Shown: positions 13,377-22,751 of the stretch, piece after piece
Layout: each line of letters starts with the position of its first letter
How positions within the stretch are numbered: the first letter of the stretch is position 1
Assembly (NCBI GenBank): GCA_965267775.1
Contig: OZ254140.1
Location: 682,001 to 746,000, forward strand
DNA length: 64,000 nucleotides
Direction of reading: 5' to 3'
From: Planktophila sp965267775
GTDB lineage: Bacteria > Actinomycetota > Actinomycetes > Nanopelagicales > Nanopelagicaceae
Made by a program: the position numbers and the translations under genes
Notes under the pieces: generated by a model
Seen by the model: the letters and a program-made list of their open reading frames with translations, nothing else
Told to the model about the DNA's origin: nothing
Database searches by the model: none

Positions 13377-13459
13377 TCTCGTCCACATGTAGTTCATTAC
13401 CTTCGTAATACATCAAGAAATTGCTCAACAATCCACGCTCATAGATATTGGAGGGTGGA

Positions 13460-13798
13460 ATGGCTAGCAAGAAGAAGTCGGTGGAAGTTGATGAGAAAGA
13501 TTATTCGCTCAATGATTGCCTCTTACGGGGTCGGGTATCTGCTGAAGCGACTGATAAAGAGCTTCCTAGTGGCGAACATGTCGTTGAATTTCGATTGATC
13601 GTTACTCGCGCTGAACGAGAAGGCGTAGATACCCTCGATATCGCAGCATGGAGCGCCAAGAGCCGTCGAACCGCGCTTTCGCTCAAACCAGGGGAGTGGA
13701 TAGAGGTTGCAGGCTCAATTCGTAGGCGCTTCTGGCAAGGTCCGGCTGGTCTTGCCAGCCGTTGGCAGGTTGAAGGCGAGAGCATCACACGGCTATAA
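13460..13798 (+). CDS. Small SSB-like OB-fold protein
   Basis: 112 residues resembling the single-stranded DNA-binding protein fold: LNDCLLRGRVSAEA as a first strand pair, then HVVEFRLIVTRAE, a DTLDIAAW segment and LKPGEWIEVAGSIRRRFW, the place where SSB proteins have the conserved G-x-v-x-G-x-l-x-x-r element. There is no Gly-rich acidic tail, so it is not the main replicative SSB. The ATG at 13460 is chosen because GGAGG at 13450-13454 fits as ribosome-binding site; a TTG at 13448 lies before it. Whether it binds DNA is an inference from the fold. Confidence 0.65.
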   Translation: MASKKKSVEVDEKDYSLNDCLLRGRVSAEATDKELPSGEHVVEFRLIVTRAEREGVDTLDIAAWSAKSRRTALSLKPGEWIEVAGSIRRRFWQGPAGLASRWQVEGESITRL

Positions 13799-13846
13799 CG
13801 AGCCCCTGACGCTCACTTCGTCACACCTACCCGATACTCTTTCCTC

Positions 13847-14188
13847 ATGGCCAAGACTCCTACGAACGAACTCTTCACAACGCTGAAGGGTTACTTCAAT
13901 CAACTAACTGAAGGCGAACGCACACCAACTGAGGTTGCTTCAGCTCTCAATGATTGGGCGCGAGATAGCGCAGAGTCGGTAAAGGCAAAGATCGCCGAAG
14001 AGGTTGAGGCGACTGTCTCCAAGATGGGTTTTGTAAAGCGCGAAGAGTACGAAGAACTTCAAGCACGTGTTGCAAAGCTTGAATCGAAATCCGCTAAGAA
14101 GGCGAAATCCTCATCCGTTAAATCGACAGAGAAGAAGTCTGCCAAGAAGATTGCAAAGAAGAGCGTAGCGAAGAAGGCGAGTAAATAA
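13847..14188 (+). CDS. Coiled-coil protein with lysine-rich tail
   Basis: 113 residues. The N-terminal half is helical (TLKGYFNQLTEG, VASALNDWARDSAESVKAKIAEEVEATV), followed by a short coiled coil VKREEYEELQARVAKLESK that resembles the BMFP/UbiK-type accessory factors. The last 35 residues are almost only Lys, Ser and Ala, like a histone H1 tail, and would bind nucleic acid or acidic surfaces. Its stop codon shares one base with the next small gene. I do not assign a function. Confidence 0.7.
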   Translation: MAKTPTNELFTTLKGYFNQLTEGERTPTEVASALNDWARDSAESVKAKIAEEVEATVSKMGFVKREEYEELQARVAKLESKSAKKAKSSSVKSTEKKSAKKIAKKSVAKKASK

Positions 14189-14361
14189 TGAGCGAGAATT
14201 TCAATAATGATGGCCAGCAAGTCCAGGAAGAATCTGTAGTTGATGGCGTGCGCCGCGAACTCGAAGAGATTGATTCATCAGATCTCTCTGAGCACGCTGC
14301 ACGATTTGAAGCGCTCCACAAGAAGCTTCAGGATTCACTTAACTCAATCGATGGACTCTAA
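14188..14361 (+). CDS. Conserved small protein of 57 residues upstream of tlyA
   Basis: ATG at 14188 shares its A with the preceding stop (TAATG) and the frame runs to TAA at 14359-14361. The product is acidic and helical, with LEEIDSSDLSEHAARFEALH in the middle and KKLQDSLNSIDGL at the end. A protein of about 58 residues of the same style (Phe-x-x-Leu-His-x-x-Leu, ending in Asp) precedes tlyA in Mycobacterium as I remember it (Rv1693). Tight coupling on both sides supports a real gene. Function unknown. Confidence 0.75.
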   Translation: MSENFNNDGQQVQEESVVDGVRRELEEIDSSDLSEHAARFEALHKKLQDSLNSIDGL

Positions 14362-14380
14362 CCTTTAACGAGGCCACGCT

Positions 14381-15169
14381 ATGAAGACCCGTCTCGATGC
14401 AGAACTTGTTCGTCGCGAACTTGCACGTTCGCGTGAGCAGGCTGCAGATTTAATCGAGTCGCGTTCAGTACTCGTCAATGGAATTCCCGCAACTAAACCT
14501 GCCACACAAGTAGATGCTGAAACCTCAATCGTGATTCAGGGTAATCGAGATGACTTCGTCTCACGAGGTGGCCATAAATTGGCGGGAGCTCTCGATGTAT
14601 TTACCGAGGTTATTGTTGAAGGAAAGATCTGTCTCGATGCAGGTGCATCTACTGGTGGATTTACAGATGTTCTCCTACGTCGCGGCGCACAGAAAGTTGT
14701 TGCCGTTGATGTTGGATATGGTCAATTAGCTTGGGGTTTGCGCACTGATGATCGAGTCAAAGTTTTAGATAGAACAAATATCCGTCATCTGACCGGTGAT
14801 CAGGTTGGCGAAGCGATTGAACTCGTCGTAGCCGACCTCTCATTTATCTCGCTCTCTCTAGTTCTGCCCGCGCTAGCTGCTGTATCTAATTCAGACGCTG
14901 ACTTTGTATTGATGGTTAAGCCTCAATTCGAGGTTGGTCGCGAAAAACTTGGAGCAGGCGGAGTAGTTCGCGATCCTGAGCTTCGCAAATCAGCCGTTCT
15001 CGATGTCGCAGATTCTGCATACGATGTTGGGCTCGGCACTATGGGCATTGCCGCTAGCCCGCTTCCTGGTCCTGCCGGAAACGTTGAGTATTTCCTCTGG
15101 TTACGCCGTGGCGCTCCATCAATCAATGAAGCCGACCTTGATCGCGCAATTGCAGATGGTCCAGCATGA
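14381..15169 (+). CDS. tlyA: 16S/23S rRNA 2'-O-ribose methyltransferase (TlyA)
   Basis: A 262-residue S4 plus FtsJ-like protein. The S4 RNA-binding domain covers about residues 1-60 (RLDAELVRRELARSREQA). The Rossmann methyltransferase follows with the S-adenosylmethionine motif LDAGASTGGFTDVLL and ADLSFISL later. In mycobacteria TlyA 2'-O-methylates cytidines of 16S and 23S rRNA and sets capreomycin susceptibility. It overlaps nadK by 4 bases. The tlyA-nadK-recN order is the standard one. Confidence 0.93.
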   Translation: MKTRLDAELVRRELARSREQAADLIESRSVLVNGIPATKPATQVDAETSIVIQGNRDDFVSRGGHKLAGALDVFTEVIVEGKICLDAGASTGGFTDVLLRRGAQKVVAVDVGYGQLAWGLRTDDRVKVLDRTNIRHLTGDQVGEAIELVVADLSFISLSLVLPALAAVSNSDADFVLMVKPQFEVGREKLGAGGVVRDPELRKSAVLDVADSAYDVGLGTMGIAASPLPGPAGNVEYFLWLRRGAPSINEADLDRAIADGPA

Positions 15170-16023
15170 ATAAGCGTCGCGCAGTTGTTCTCATAAACCC
15201 TTCACGTGAAGAGGCGGTCAGCGCTGCTAGAGATTTGGCAACGATCCTGGTCGGAGAAGGTTTCGAACTCATCTCACCTACAGAAGTCTCCATTGAAAAT
15301 ATTTCACCTGTAACAGTAGACGCCATTGGCGTCGTTGAGATGGCAATAGTTCTTGGGGGAGATGGAACAATCCTTCGCGGGGCTGAAGTAACACTTCTTC
15401 GTGATATTCCATTGCTGGGCATAAATCTCGGCAAAGTAGGTTTCCTTGCAGAAGTTTCGAAACCCGCAATTGAAGATATTGCGAAAAGCATTGTTGAGAA
15501 GAGTTATGTCTACGAAAATCGTATGGTTCTTGGTTACTCGGTCCATCGTAGTGGGGTCGAAATCGCTCAGGGTTGGGCGCTCAATGAGATTACTGTCGAA
15601 CGCGATAGCACCACAATGGTTGAGCTCTTTGTAGAGATCGATCGTCGCCCGCTTTCTCACTGGGGATGCGATGGACTTATCTGTTCCACTCCAACTGGTT
15701 CAACCGCGTATGCGTTTAGCGCGGGTGGTCCGGTCTTATGGCCCGAGATCGATGCACTTGTTCTCCTTCCAATCTCAGCTCATGCGCTCTTCTCGCGTCC
15801 AATGGTTGTTTCTACGAAATCTGAAATTGTTGTCACAGTCGAATCATCTGTAGCTCTTCTCTCTGCAGATGCTCTTCGTAAACTCCCTCTGCTAGAAGGA
15901 GACCGTGTGGTTATCACACGTAATCCGCACACAATTAAATTGGCTCATATTAATCCAACTCTCTTCACAGATCGCCTTGTAGCAAAGTTCAAATTACCCG
16001 TTGAGGGATGGCGTGGTGAGTGA
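15166..16023 (+). CDS. nadK: NAD kinase (NadK/PpnK)
   Basis: Phosphorylates NAD to NADP with ATP or polyphosphate. It has 285 residues. The signature GGDGT is at residues 64-68, followed by the conserved ALNEITVERD and DGLICSTPTGSTAYAFSAGGP. It overlaps tlyA by ATGA and recN by 8 bases. Confidence 0.95.
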   Translation: MNKRRAVVLINPSREEAVSAARDLATILVGEGFELISPTEVSIENISPVTVDAIGVVEMAIVLGGDGTILRGAEVTLLRDIPLLGINLGKVGFLAEVSKPAIEDIAKSIVEKSYVYENRMVLGYSVHRSGVEIAQGWALNEITVERDSTTMVELFVEIDRRPLSHWGCDGLICSTPTGSTAYAFSAGGPVLWPEIDALVLLPISAHALFSRPMVVSTKSEIVVTVESSVALLSADALRKLPLLEGDRVVITRNPHTIKLAHINPTLFTDRLVAKFKLPVEGWRGE

Positions 16024-17755
16024 ACGTACTTATCTAGAAGAGATTTCAATTCGCAATCTCGGAATCATTGAAGAATCTCGCCTCGAACTTGGCAAAGGTC
16101 TCAATGTATTAACGGGCGAGACCGGCGCCGGAAAGACGATGATTCTCACCGCGCTGAATTTGGTTCTCGGCGGTAAGTCAGATAGCGCGCTAGTTCGTTC
16201 TGGCTCTGATCGCCTCACAGCTACCGCAATCTTCTCAATGCCTGAAGAAATTCCTGCAGATTTTTCAGGTGCCCTTTCCGAGAGCGATATCGAGGTAGGG
16301 GATTCGCAGGTGATTTTCTCTCGCTCGGTCACGGCTGAGGGAAAGAGCAAAGCGCTCTGTAATGCATCCACCGTTCCAGCAAATCTCCTCTCTGAACTAT
16401 CTCAATACCTCATTGAGATTCACGGTCAATCTGCAAATACACAATTAGTGAAGGCAGCACGTCAGCGAGAGCTTCTCGACCGCTTCGGTGGCGAACGAGT
16501 CAATGTGGAATTAAGGAACTACTCAGAAATTTATAACTCGTATCTAGATCTCAAAAACCGCATTAAGTCGATGAAGAGCGTATCTGCCGAACGCGATAGA
16601 GAGATTGCCGACCTCGAAGAGTTTCTCGAAGGATGGAGCAAGGTAAAGCCAGTCCGAGGAGAGTTTGCAACAACGATCGATGAGATTTCTCGTCTCTCAA
16701 GTGTTGAAGATTTACGTATAGCTGCAGCTGGTGCCGTTGAGGCATCTTCAGATGAGGAATCCGGTGCGCTCACCGCACTAGGGGCTGCAAAGAGATTTCT
16801 TGAAAACGCTAAAGGTCGCGATTCCCGCCTTGATGCGATAGCCGATCAGGTGGCAGAGAGTTTCTACGCTCTCGATGAAGCTTCGCGTGACCTTACCTCG
16901 TATCTCTCTTCCCTTGAGGCCGATCCTGATCGTCTCAATGCGTTGCAGGAGAGGCGAGCAACACTTTCCGCTTTTGCAAAGAAGTGGGGCAGTGGTGCTG
17001 ATCCCGATGAGGTAATGGTCGAGCTCGCGGCTCGAGCTAAGAGTGGACGGGAAAGTATCGCCGATCTTCGAGGTGGAGATGAAAGAGTTGCAGAGCTTGA
17101 AGGTGATTTAGAGAAAATTAAGAAGAACCTACTGATTGCGGCACAATCGTTAACTGAATCTCGCACCAAGGCTGCAGCAGAGTTATCAGCATCCGTTTCC
17201 GAAGAGTTAAAGCACCTCTCGATGCCACATACTCAATTGATTATTGATTTAGTCACACCTGATTACAAGGGCGCACTTAAGGAAAGTGACTTCACAATCC
17301 ATGGATGTGATGAAGTTTCAATCTCGATCAAGGCACATGCAACTGCTGCAAAAATCGCTATCGGTAAAGGCGCATCTGGTGGCGAGATGTCTCGCATTAT
17401 GTTGGCACTTGAAGTTGTGATTGCAAAGACGCATCCCGTCGGTACCTATATCTTCGATGAGGTCGATGCTGGCGTGGGTGGAAAGGCCGCCATTGAAGTT
17501 GGCCGTCGCCTCCACCTCCTTGCCCAGAGCTCTCAAGTAATCGTCGTCACCCACCTGCCACAGGTTGCAGCATGGGCTGATACCCATTTCAGGGTGGAAA
17601 AGCGCAGTGATGGCTCAATCGTTGAATCTGGGGTTGAGAAACTCACCGAAGGCCAGAGAGTCGAGGAGATTGCACGCATGCTGGCAGGCCTTGAAGAGTC
17701 CTCGAGTGCCTTAGAACACGCCGCCGAGCTCCTCGCCATGCGAGGTTCAGCCTAA
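16016..17755 (+). CDS. recN: DNA repair ATPase RecN
   Basis: An SMC-like repair protein acting at double-strand breaks, 579 residues from the GTG at 16016. That start is preferred because AGGGAT lies just upstream; the frame extends to a TTG at 16001. Walker A is GETGAGKT at about 34-41. A long coiled-coil centre follows, then the ABC signature GASGGEMSRIMLAL and Walker B YIFDEVDAGVGG near the C-terminus. It overlaps the nadK stop by 8 bases. Confidence 0.94.
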   Translation: MSERTYLEEISIRNLGIIEESRLELGKGLNVLTGETGAGKTMILTALNLVLGGKSDSALVRSGSDRLTATAIFSMPEEIPADFSGALSESDIEVGDSQVIFSRSVTAEGKSKALCNASTVPANLLSELSQYLIEIHGQSANTQLVKAARQRELLDRFGGERVNVELRNYSEIYNSYLDLKNRIKSMKSVSAERDREIADLEEFLEGWSKVKPVRGEFATTIDEISRLSSVEDLRIAAAGAVEASSDEESGALTALGAAKRFLENAKGRDSRLDAIADQVAESFYALDEASRDLTSYLSSLEADPDRLNALQERRATLSAFAKKWGSGADPDEVMVELAARAKSGRESIADLRGGDERVAELEGDLEKIKKNLLIAAQSLTESRTKAAAELSASVSEELKHLSMPHTQLIIDLVTPDYKGALKESDFTIHGCDEVSISIKAHATAAKIAIGKGASGGEMSRIMLALEVVIAKTHPVGTYIFDEVDAGVGGKAAIEVGRRLHLLAQSSQVIVVTHLPQVAAWADTHFRVEKRSDGSIVESGVEKLTEGQRVEEIARMLAGLEESSSALEHAAELLAMRGSA

Positions 17756-17778
17756 AATCGATGATAGGTTCGACTTCC

Positions 17779-19428
17779 ATGAGCCAAAAAGACGCTAACC
17801 ATGGACATGTCACCAAACACATCTTCGTTACAGGTGGAGTCGCCTCCAGTCTAGGAAAAGGGCTCACAGCCTCCAGTCTTGGCCGCCTCCTTGTAGCTCG
17901 TGGCATCCGCGTCACAATGCAGAAGCTCGATCCTTACCTCAATGTCGATCCTGGCACGATGAATCCATTTCAACATGGTGAAGTATTTGTAACAGATGAT
18001 GGCGCCGAGACCGATCTCGATATCGGCCACTATGAAAGATTCCTCGATCGCAATCTTGAAGGCTCTGCAAATGTGACAACCGGACAGGTCTATTCACGAG
18101 TAATAGCACGTGAGCGTCGCGGTGAATATCTTGGCGAGACCGTTCAAGTTATTCCACATATTACAAATGAAATCAAAGAGCGCATGCTCGGAAATGATTC
18201 ACCAGATATCGATGTCGTCATCACCGAAATTGGTGGAACAGTTGGCGATATTGAATCTCAGCCTTTCTTGGAAGCTGCTCGTCAGATTCGTCAAGAAGTT
18301 GGTCGCGATAATGTCTTTTATCTCCATATCTCGCTTGTTCCATACATTGGTCCTTCGGGAGAGCTAAAGACGAAGCCAACACAACATTCAATTGCAGCAC
18401 TTCGCAGCATCGGTATCGCACCTGATGGAATCGTTCTTCGCTGTGATCGCCCTATCCCTGAAGGAATCAAGAAGAAGATCTCTCTGATGTGCGATGTTGA
18501 TATAGAGGCTGTCGTTGCGGCAGTTGATGCGCCATCAATCTATGACATCCCGAAGGTTCTCAATCATGAAGGTCTCGATTCTTATATCGTGCGCCGCTTA
18601 AGTCTTGGTGGACACGATGTCGAGTGGGGAGAGTGGGATGCACTTCTCGAGAAGGTGCATCATCCAAAACATCACGTGCGTGTAGGACTCGTTGGAAAGT
18701 ACATCGATCTTCCAGACGCTTATCTATCGGTCTCTGAAGCTCTTCGTGCTGGTGGCTTTGCAAATGATGCAAAGGTTGAACTCGTATGGATACCAAGTGA
18801 TAACTGCGAGACGCCAGAGGGCGCTAAGAACGAGCTCTCGACCCTCGATGCGATCTGTGTACCTGGCGGTTTTGGCATTAGAGGAATTGAAGGAAAGCTT
18901 GGTGCGCTGAAATTCGCACGCGAAAATAGGATTCCAACTCTCGGCCTCTGTCTTGGATTGCAATGCATGGTGATTGAAGCAGCTCGTAATCTTGCAGGAA
19001 TTGCAGATGCAAGTTCAGCAGAGTTCACTCCAGATTCCGGAACACATGTCATCGCGACGATGGCAGAGCAGATGGATATCGTCGCAGGTGATGCCGATAT
19101 GGGCGGAACTATGCGTCTCGGTCTCTACAAGGCTCAACTCACTCCAGGCTCAATTGTCTCTGAGGTCTACGGTTCTACTGAGATTTCAGAGCGCCACCGC
19201 CATCGTTATGAGGTCAACAATAAATATCGCGACCAGATTTCTGCCGCTGGAATTAACTTCTCAGGAATCTTTGCAGAGAAGAATCTCGTTGAATTCGTTG
19301 AATTACCTCGTGAAGTTCACCCATACTATGTGGGAACTCAAGCTCATCCAGAGCTTCGTTCTCGCCCAACTCGTCCACATCCGCTCTTTAGCGGACTTAT
19401 CGCAGCAGCAATAGCAAAGAAAGGCTAA
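17779..19428 (+). CDS. pyrG: CTP synthase (PyrG)
   Basis: Converts UTP to CTP using glutamine and ATP. The N-terminal amidoligase carries GGVASSLGKGLTASSLG from about residue 19 and EIGGTVGDIESQPFLEA. The C-terminal class I glutamine amidotransferase has the nucleophile in GLCLGLQCM and the His/Glu pair in AHPELRSRP. An in-frame ATG at 17761 lies 6 codons upstream; neither start has a good ribosome-binding site, and 17779 gives the more usual N-terminus. Confidence 0.94.
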   Translation: MSQKDANHGHVTKHIFVTGGVASSLGKGLTASSLGRLLVARGIRVTMQKLDPYLNVDPGTMNPFQHGEVFVTDDGAETDLDIGHYERFLDRNLEGSANVTTGQVYSRVIARERRGEYLGETVQVIPHITNEIKERMLGNDSPDIDVVITEIGGTVGDIESQPFLEAARQIRQEVGRDNVFYLHISLVPYIGPSGELKTKPTQHSIAALRSIGIAPDGIVLRCDRPIPEGIKKKISLMCDVDIEAVVAAVDAPSIYDIPKVLNHEGLDSYIVRRLSLGGHDVEWGEWDALLEKVHHPKHHVRVGLVGKYIDLPDAYLSVSEALRAGGFANDAKVELVWIPSDNCETPEGAKNELSTLDAICVPGGFGIRGIEGKLGALKFARENRIPTLGLCLGLQCMVIEAARNLAGIADASSAEFTPDSGTHVIATMAEQMDIVAGDADMGGTMRLGLYKAQLTPGSIVSEVYGSTEISERHRHRYEVNNKYRDQISAAGINFSGIFAEKNLVEFVELPREVHPYYVGTQAHPELRSRPTRPHPLFSGLIAAAIAKKG

Positions 19429-19430
19429 CC

Positions 19431-20519
19431 ATGCTCGTCGGTGTTCCTAAAGAGATCAAAGTTCTCGAAGCTCGCGTCGCTCTCACACCAGAGGGCGCCT
19501 CAGAGTTCATCCGTGCCGGACATAAAGTTGTCGTTGAAAAAGGCGCAGGGCTAGGTTCTTCCATCACCGATGAGCAGTACATCGCAGCAGGGGCAACGAT
19601 TGAGAGTGATGTAGAGAAGATTTGGCGCGATGCGGAAATGATTCTTAAAGTAAAAGAGCCAATCGAGGCTGAATACCCACGACTTCGCGCTGGTCAGATT
19701 CTATTTACCTATCTCCATCTTGCAGCAAGTAAGCCTTGCACCGACGCGCTCTTGGCGAGCGGAACCACTGCTATTGCATATGAAACTGTTGAACTCAATG
19801 GAACGCTTCCATTGCTTGCGCCAATGTCTGAGGTAGCCGGTCGCTTAGCAACTCAGGTCGGTGCAACTGCTCTACAGAAGCCACATGGAGGACGCGGAGT
19901 TCTTCTTGGGGGAGTACCTGGAGTCGCACCTGGCAAGGTAGTTGTCATTGGTGGCGGAGTAGCTGGGCTTAATGCTGCGGTGATTGCTATGGGTATGGGG
20001 GCAGATGTCACCGTTCTAGATCGCTCACTTCCACGTCTTGCATATATCGACACGATTTATCAGGGCCGCATTAAGACCCTTGCTTCAACGTATGGAGCAA
20101 TTGATCGCGAAGTGAAATCGGCAGACCTTGTTATTGGTGCGGTTCTCGTACATGGAGCAAAGGCGCCAAAGCTCGTCACCAATGAGCAGGTAAAGGGTAT
20201 GAAGCCAGGCGCAGTTCTTGTCGATATCGCCATTGATCAAGGCGGTTGCTTTGAGGATTCTCGCGCCACCACGCATGCGGAACCAACATTTAAAGTCCAC
20301 GATGCAATCTTCTACTGTGTTGCAAATATGCCTGGTGCAGTTCCTGTTGCATCAACATACGCTCTTACAAATGCAACGCTTCCTTACGCACTTGCACTTG
20401 CAAACTTTGGATGGGAAGCAGCAATCGCAAAGGATTCTGCACTTGCAAAGGGGCTTAATGTCCATGCAGGAAAAGTTTGCTATGAGGCGGTCGCGGTAGC
20501 CCATGGCTATTCAATGTAG
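19431..20519 (+). CDS. ald: Alanine dehydrogenase (Ald)
   Basis: NAD-dependent interconversion of alanine with pyruvate and ammonia. It has 362 residues. The N-terminal VGVPKEIKVLEARVALTPEG contains the pyruvate-binding Arg and the downstream catalytic Lys (ILKVKEP). The nucleotide-binding GGGVAGLNAA is near residue 180, and HGAKAPKLVT is typical of Ald rather than transhydrogenase. Its location between pyrG and xerD matches the Streptomyces order as I recall it. The xerD start lies inside its last codons. Confidence 0.93.
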   Translation: MLVGVPKEIKVLEARVALTPEGASEFIRAGHKVVVEKGAGLGSSITDEQYIAAGATIESDVEKIWRDAEMILKVKEPIEAEYPRLRAGQILFTYLHLAASKPCTDALLASGTTAIAYETVELNGTLPLLAPMSEVAGRLATQVGATALQKPHGGRGVLLGGVPGVAPGKVVVIGGGVAGLNAAVIAMGMGADVTVLDRSLPRLAYIDTIYQGRIKTLASTYGAIDREVKSADLVIGAVLVHGAKAPKLVTNEQVKGMKPGAVLVDIAIDQGGCFEDSRATTHAEPTFKVHDAIFYCVANMPGAVPVASTYALTNATLPYALALANFGWEAAIAKDSALAKGLNVHAGKVCYEAVAVAHGYSM

Positions 20520-21426
20520 CGTTGCAATTGCATCCTATCTAGATCACCTACGTATTGAGCGAGGGCTCTCAACCAATTCCGTTGAGAGCTATAAGCGTGA
20601 CCTTGGTAAATTTTCTCTCCTTCTCGATGAGAAGAAAGTAGATTTCGATTCGCTATCTGAGCCAGATATTTCTTCACTTGTTGGCACTCTGACCGCTAGC
20701 GGATTGGCCCCAACATCTATTAATCGATTCCTCTCATCGCTCAAGGGTTTCTACAAATACTGCTCGCTGGAATATCAGATCGTTAATCCGATGGCTGATG
20801 TCACTCAATTTAAAGTCGCACGAAAATTACCCAAGGCGCTCTCAGTTGAGGAAGTAGCCCGCCTCATCGATTCAACTAGTAATCCTGCCGATCCTCAATC
20901 ACTTCGGGATCGCGCTATTCTCGAGATCTTGTATGGAACTGGTGCTCGTGTAGCCGAGCTTGTAGGAATCGATATCAGCGATATCAGTAAAGATTCTTTC
21001 GATGGGGAAGAGATAACTATTCTAAAGTTGCGAGGAAAGGGTACGAAAGAGCGTCTTGTTCCTCTGGGTAAGTACGCGCTAGATGCGCTAGATAACTACC
21101 TGGTTCGGCTTCGCCCTCCACTTCTGGCAAAGAACTCACAAGGTGAACGCGCTCTCTTTCTCAATTCACGAGGAACACGCCTGACTCGGCAATCTGCATG
21201 GACGACTGTTCTCAAAGCGGCAAAGGCATCAGGTTTAGAGGGGCGAGTTTCTCCCCATGTGTTTCGACATAGTTATGCCACGCATCTTCTCGATGGTGGA
21301 GCGGATATACGAGTTGTTCAAGAGTTGCTGGGACATGCTTCGGTCACGACCACACAGATTTATACGCTGGTAACAATAGATAAGGTACGCGAAAGTTACT
21401 CTCTCGCGCACCCTCGTTCTAAATAA
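20503..21426 (+). CDS. xerD: Site-specific tyrosine recombinase XerD
   Basis: Resolves chromosome dimers at dif together with XerC. It has 307 residues. The core-binding SAM-like domain covers about 1-95 and the catalytic domain has all expected residues: R149 in GTGARVAEL, K179 in RGKGTKER, H252 and R255 in HVFRHSYATHLL, H278 in LLGHAS, and the nucleophile Y287 in TTQIYT. It overlaps ald by 17 bases. Chromosomal setting with scpAB favours XerD over a phage integrase. Confidence 0.93.
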   Translation: MAIQCSVAIASYLDHLRIERGLSTNSVESYKRDLGKFSLLLDEKKVDFDSLSEPDISSLVGTLTASGLAPTSINRFLSSLKGFYKYCSLEYQIVNPMADVTQFKVARKLPKALSVEEVARLIDSTSNPADPQSLRDRAILEILYGTGARVAELVGIDISDISKDSFDGEEITILKLRGKGTKERLVPLGKYALDALDNYLVRLRPPLLAKNSQGERALFLNSRGTRLTRQSAWTTVLKAAKASGLEGRVSPHVFRHSYATHLLDGGADIRVVQELLGHASVTTTQIYTLVTIDKVRESYSLAHPRSK

Positions 21427-21428
21427 TC

Positions 21429-21842
21429 TTAGAGACCGCGTAAACGGCGAGCAAGAATGCTCTGTTCTCCCTTTGATTCAAGGTCGGCAATAATCACAGC
21501 GATAGATTCACGGACGATACGACCACGATCCACTGCTAAACCAAGATCACCACGGAGCATTAAACGTGCCTGATCGAGATCAAAGAGTTCATCAGGGGAT
21601 AGGTAAACCGTAATTTTCTCATCGTGACGTTCACGTCCCGATGGTGACTTGTCAGCTTGTGTAACGCGGCGACGAGGAATAGAACGAACACCTTTCTTCG
21701 CACGTGGCGCTGAAGATGTCACAGGCGCAGCTGTCGGTGCAACAACAGGTTGCTCAACTACTACCTCACGAACCGCTGAAAGGGCAGGTGCTGTATTTCG
21801 GAAGAGTTCATCTGCTCCTGGCAAGCTTGCTCTACGTGTCAT
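21429..21842 (-). CDS. Ribbon-helix-helix protein, partner of ParA
   Basis: 137 residues. The first 60 are Ala/Pro/Val-rich and probably disordered, followed by a basic stretch RAKKGVRSIPRRRV. The C-terminal half reads as a ribbon-helix-helix DNA-binding unit: strand EKITVYLSPDEL, helix FDLDQARLMLRGD, and helix RGRIVRESIAVIIADLE. Its ATG overlaps the parA stop as ATGA, so the two are made together. Such small RHH proteins often serve as centromere-binding partners of ParA ATPases. The role is inferred from fold and pairing. Confidence 0.7.
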   Translation of the reverse strand: MTRRASLPGADELFRNTAPALSAVREVVVEQPVVAPTAAPVTSSAPRAKKGVRSIPRRRVTQADKSPSGRERHDEKITVYLSPDELFDLDQARLMLRGDLGLAVDRGRIVRESIAVIIADLESKGEQSILARRLRGL

Positions 21843-22723
21843 CGTGCGCCTCCTCGTGAAATTAATTCGCGCGCAAGTCGTCGATATGACTGTGCGCCTG
21901 CTGAAGATGTTGCATAAGCTGTAATTGGCTCGCCAGCAACTGTTGCCTCTGAGAAACGAATAGATTTAGAGATCAAGGTATCGAAGACAACACCTGGGTG
22001 GCCTTCGATGATTCGAGAGATTACTTCACGGTTGTGAAGCGTCTTCTTCTCAAACATTGTTGCGATGATTCCAATTAACTTGAGGTCAGGGTTGTACACC
22101 TCGCGGACCTTTCCGATGTTCTCTGAAAGTTCAATAAAACCATGCATTGCAAAGTTTTCGCATTGCATTGGCACGATAATTTCATCTGACGCTACAAGGG
22201 CGTTGATAGCAAGGCGACCCATTGTTGGCTGACAGTCAATCAAAATCACGTCGTACTCATTGCGAAGTGGCGCGAGCGCTTTCTTCAAATATAGGTGACC
22301 TGAGATATCGCTCGATAACTTCATCTCAATTCCAACGAGATCCTTATTCGCTGGCAAGAAATCTAGATTTGCTACAGATGACTTAAGAACAATCTCATCG
22401 ATATTTGCATCGGGTGCAAGGAGCGCGTAGTAGACGGTGTTCTCTAGTGGAAGTCGGTGAGCATTGACTCCGAGACCCAGCGATAGACCACCTTGTGGAT
22501 CGAAGTCGACGAGAAGAACTCGACGACCGAGCTCTGCAAGCGCGGCTCCAAGGCTGATGGTCGTAGTTGTCTTACCTACGCCACCCTTCTGATTAAAGAT
22601 AGAGATGACCTTCGCCTGGCCGTGCTCGGTAATAGGAGCAGGCAGCGGGAAGTTGTGGGGAGTTCCTCCGAAGAGCGCAGTTGCAGTAACTACATCATCT
22701 TCAAATGTCGATTTAGCGTTCAA
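21839..22723 (-). CDS. ParA/Soj-family ATPase
   Basis: 294 residues. The deviant Walker A KGGVGKTT is at residues 46-53, followed by LVDFDPQGGLSLGLG, VILIDCQPTMGRLA and the C-terminal IRFSEATVAGEPI. It is the ParA-like gene normally found just before scpA, not the main ParA that pairs with ParB near gidB at the origin. The start is a TTG with AGAGG nine bases upstream. Here it points away from scpA, whereas in Mycobacterium the two are co-directional. It probably acts in segregation or positioning with the RHH protein. Confidence 0.88.
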   Translation of the reverse strand: MNAKSTFEDDVVTATALFGGTPHNFPLPAPITEHGQAKVISIFNQKGGVGKTTTTISLGAALAELGRRVLLVDFDPQGGLSLGLGVNAHRLPLENTVYYALLAPDANIDEIVLKSSVANLDFLPANKDLVGIEMKLSSDISGHLYLKKALAPLRNEYDVILIDCQPTMGRLAINALVASDEIIVPMQCENFAMHGFIELSENIGKVREVYNPDLKLIGIIATMFEKKTLHNREVISRIIEGHPGVVFDTLISKSIRFSEATVAGEPITAYATSSAGAQSYRRLARELISRGGAR

Positions 22724-22751
22724 GCGTCAAACCTCTTTCTCAATTGGCGCG

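Noticed and set aside
20503..21426. Phage integrase
   Set aside because: All residues fit XerD and the neighbours are ald, parA and scpAB; no attachment site, phage or mobile genes adjoin it.
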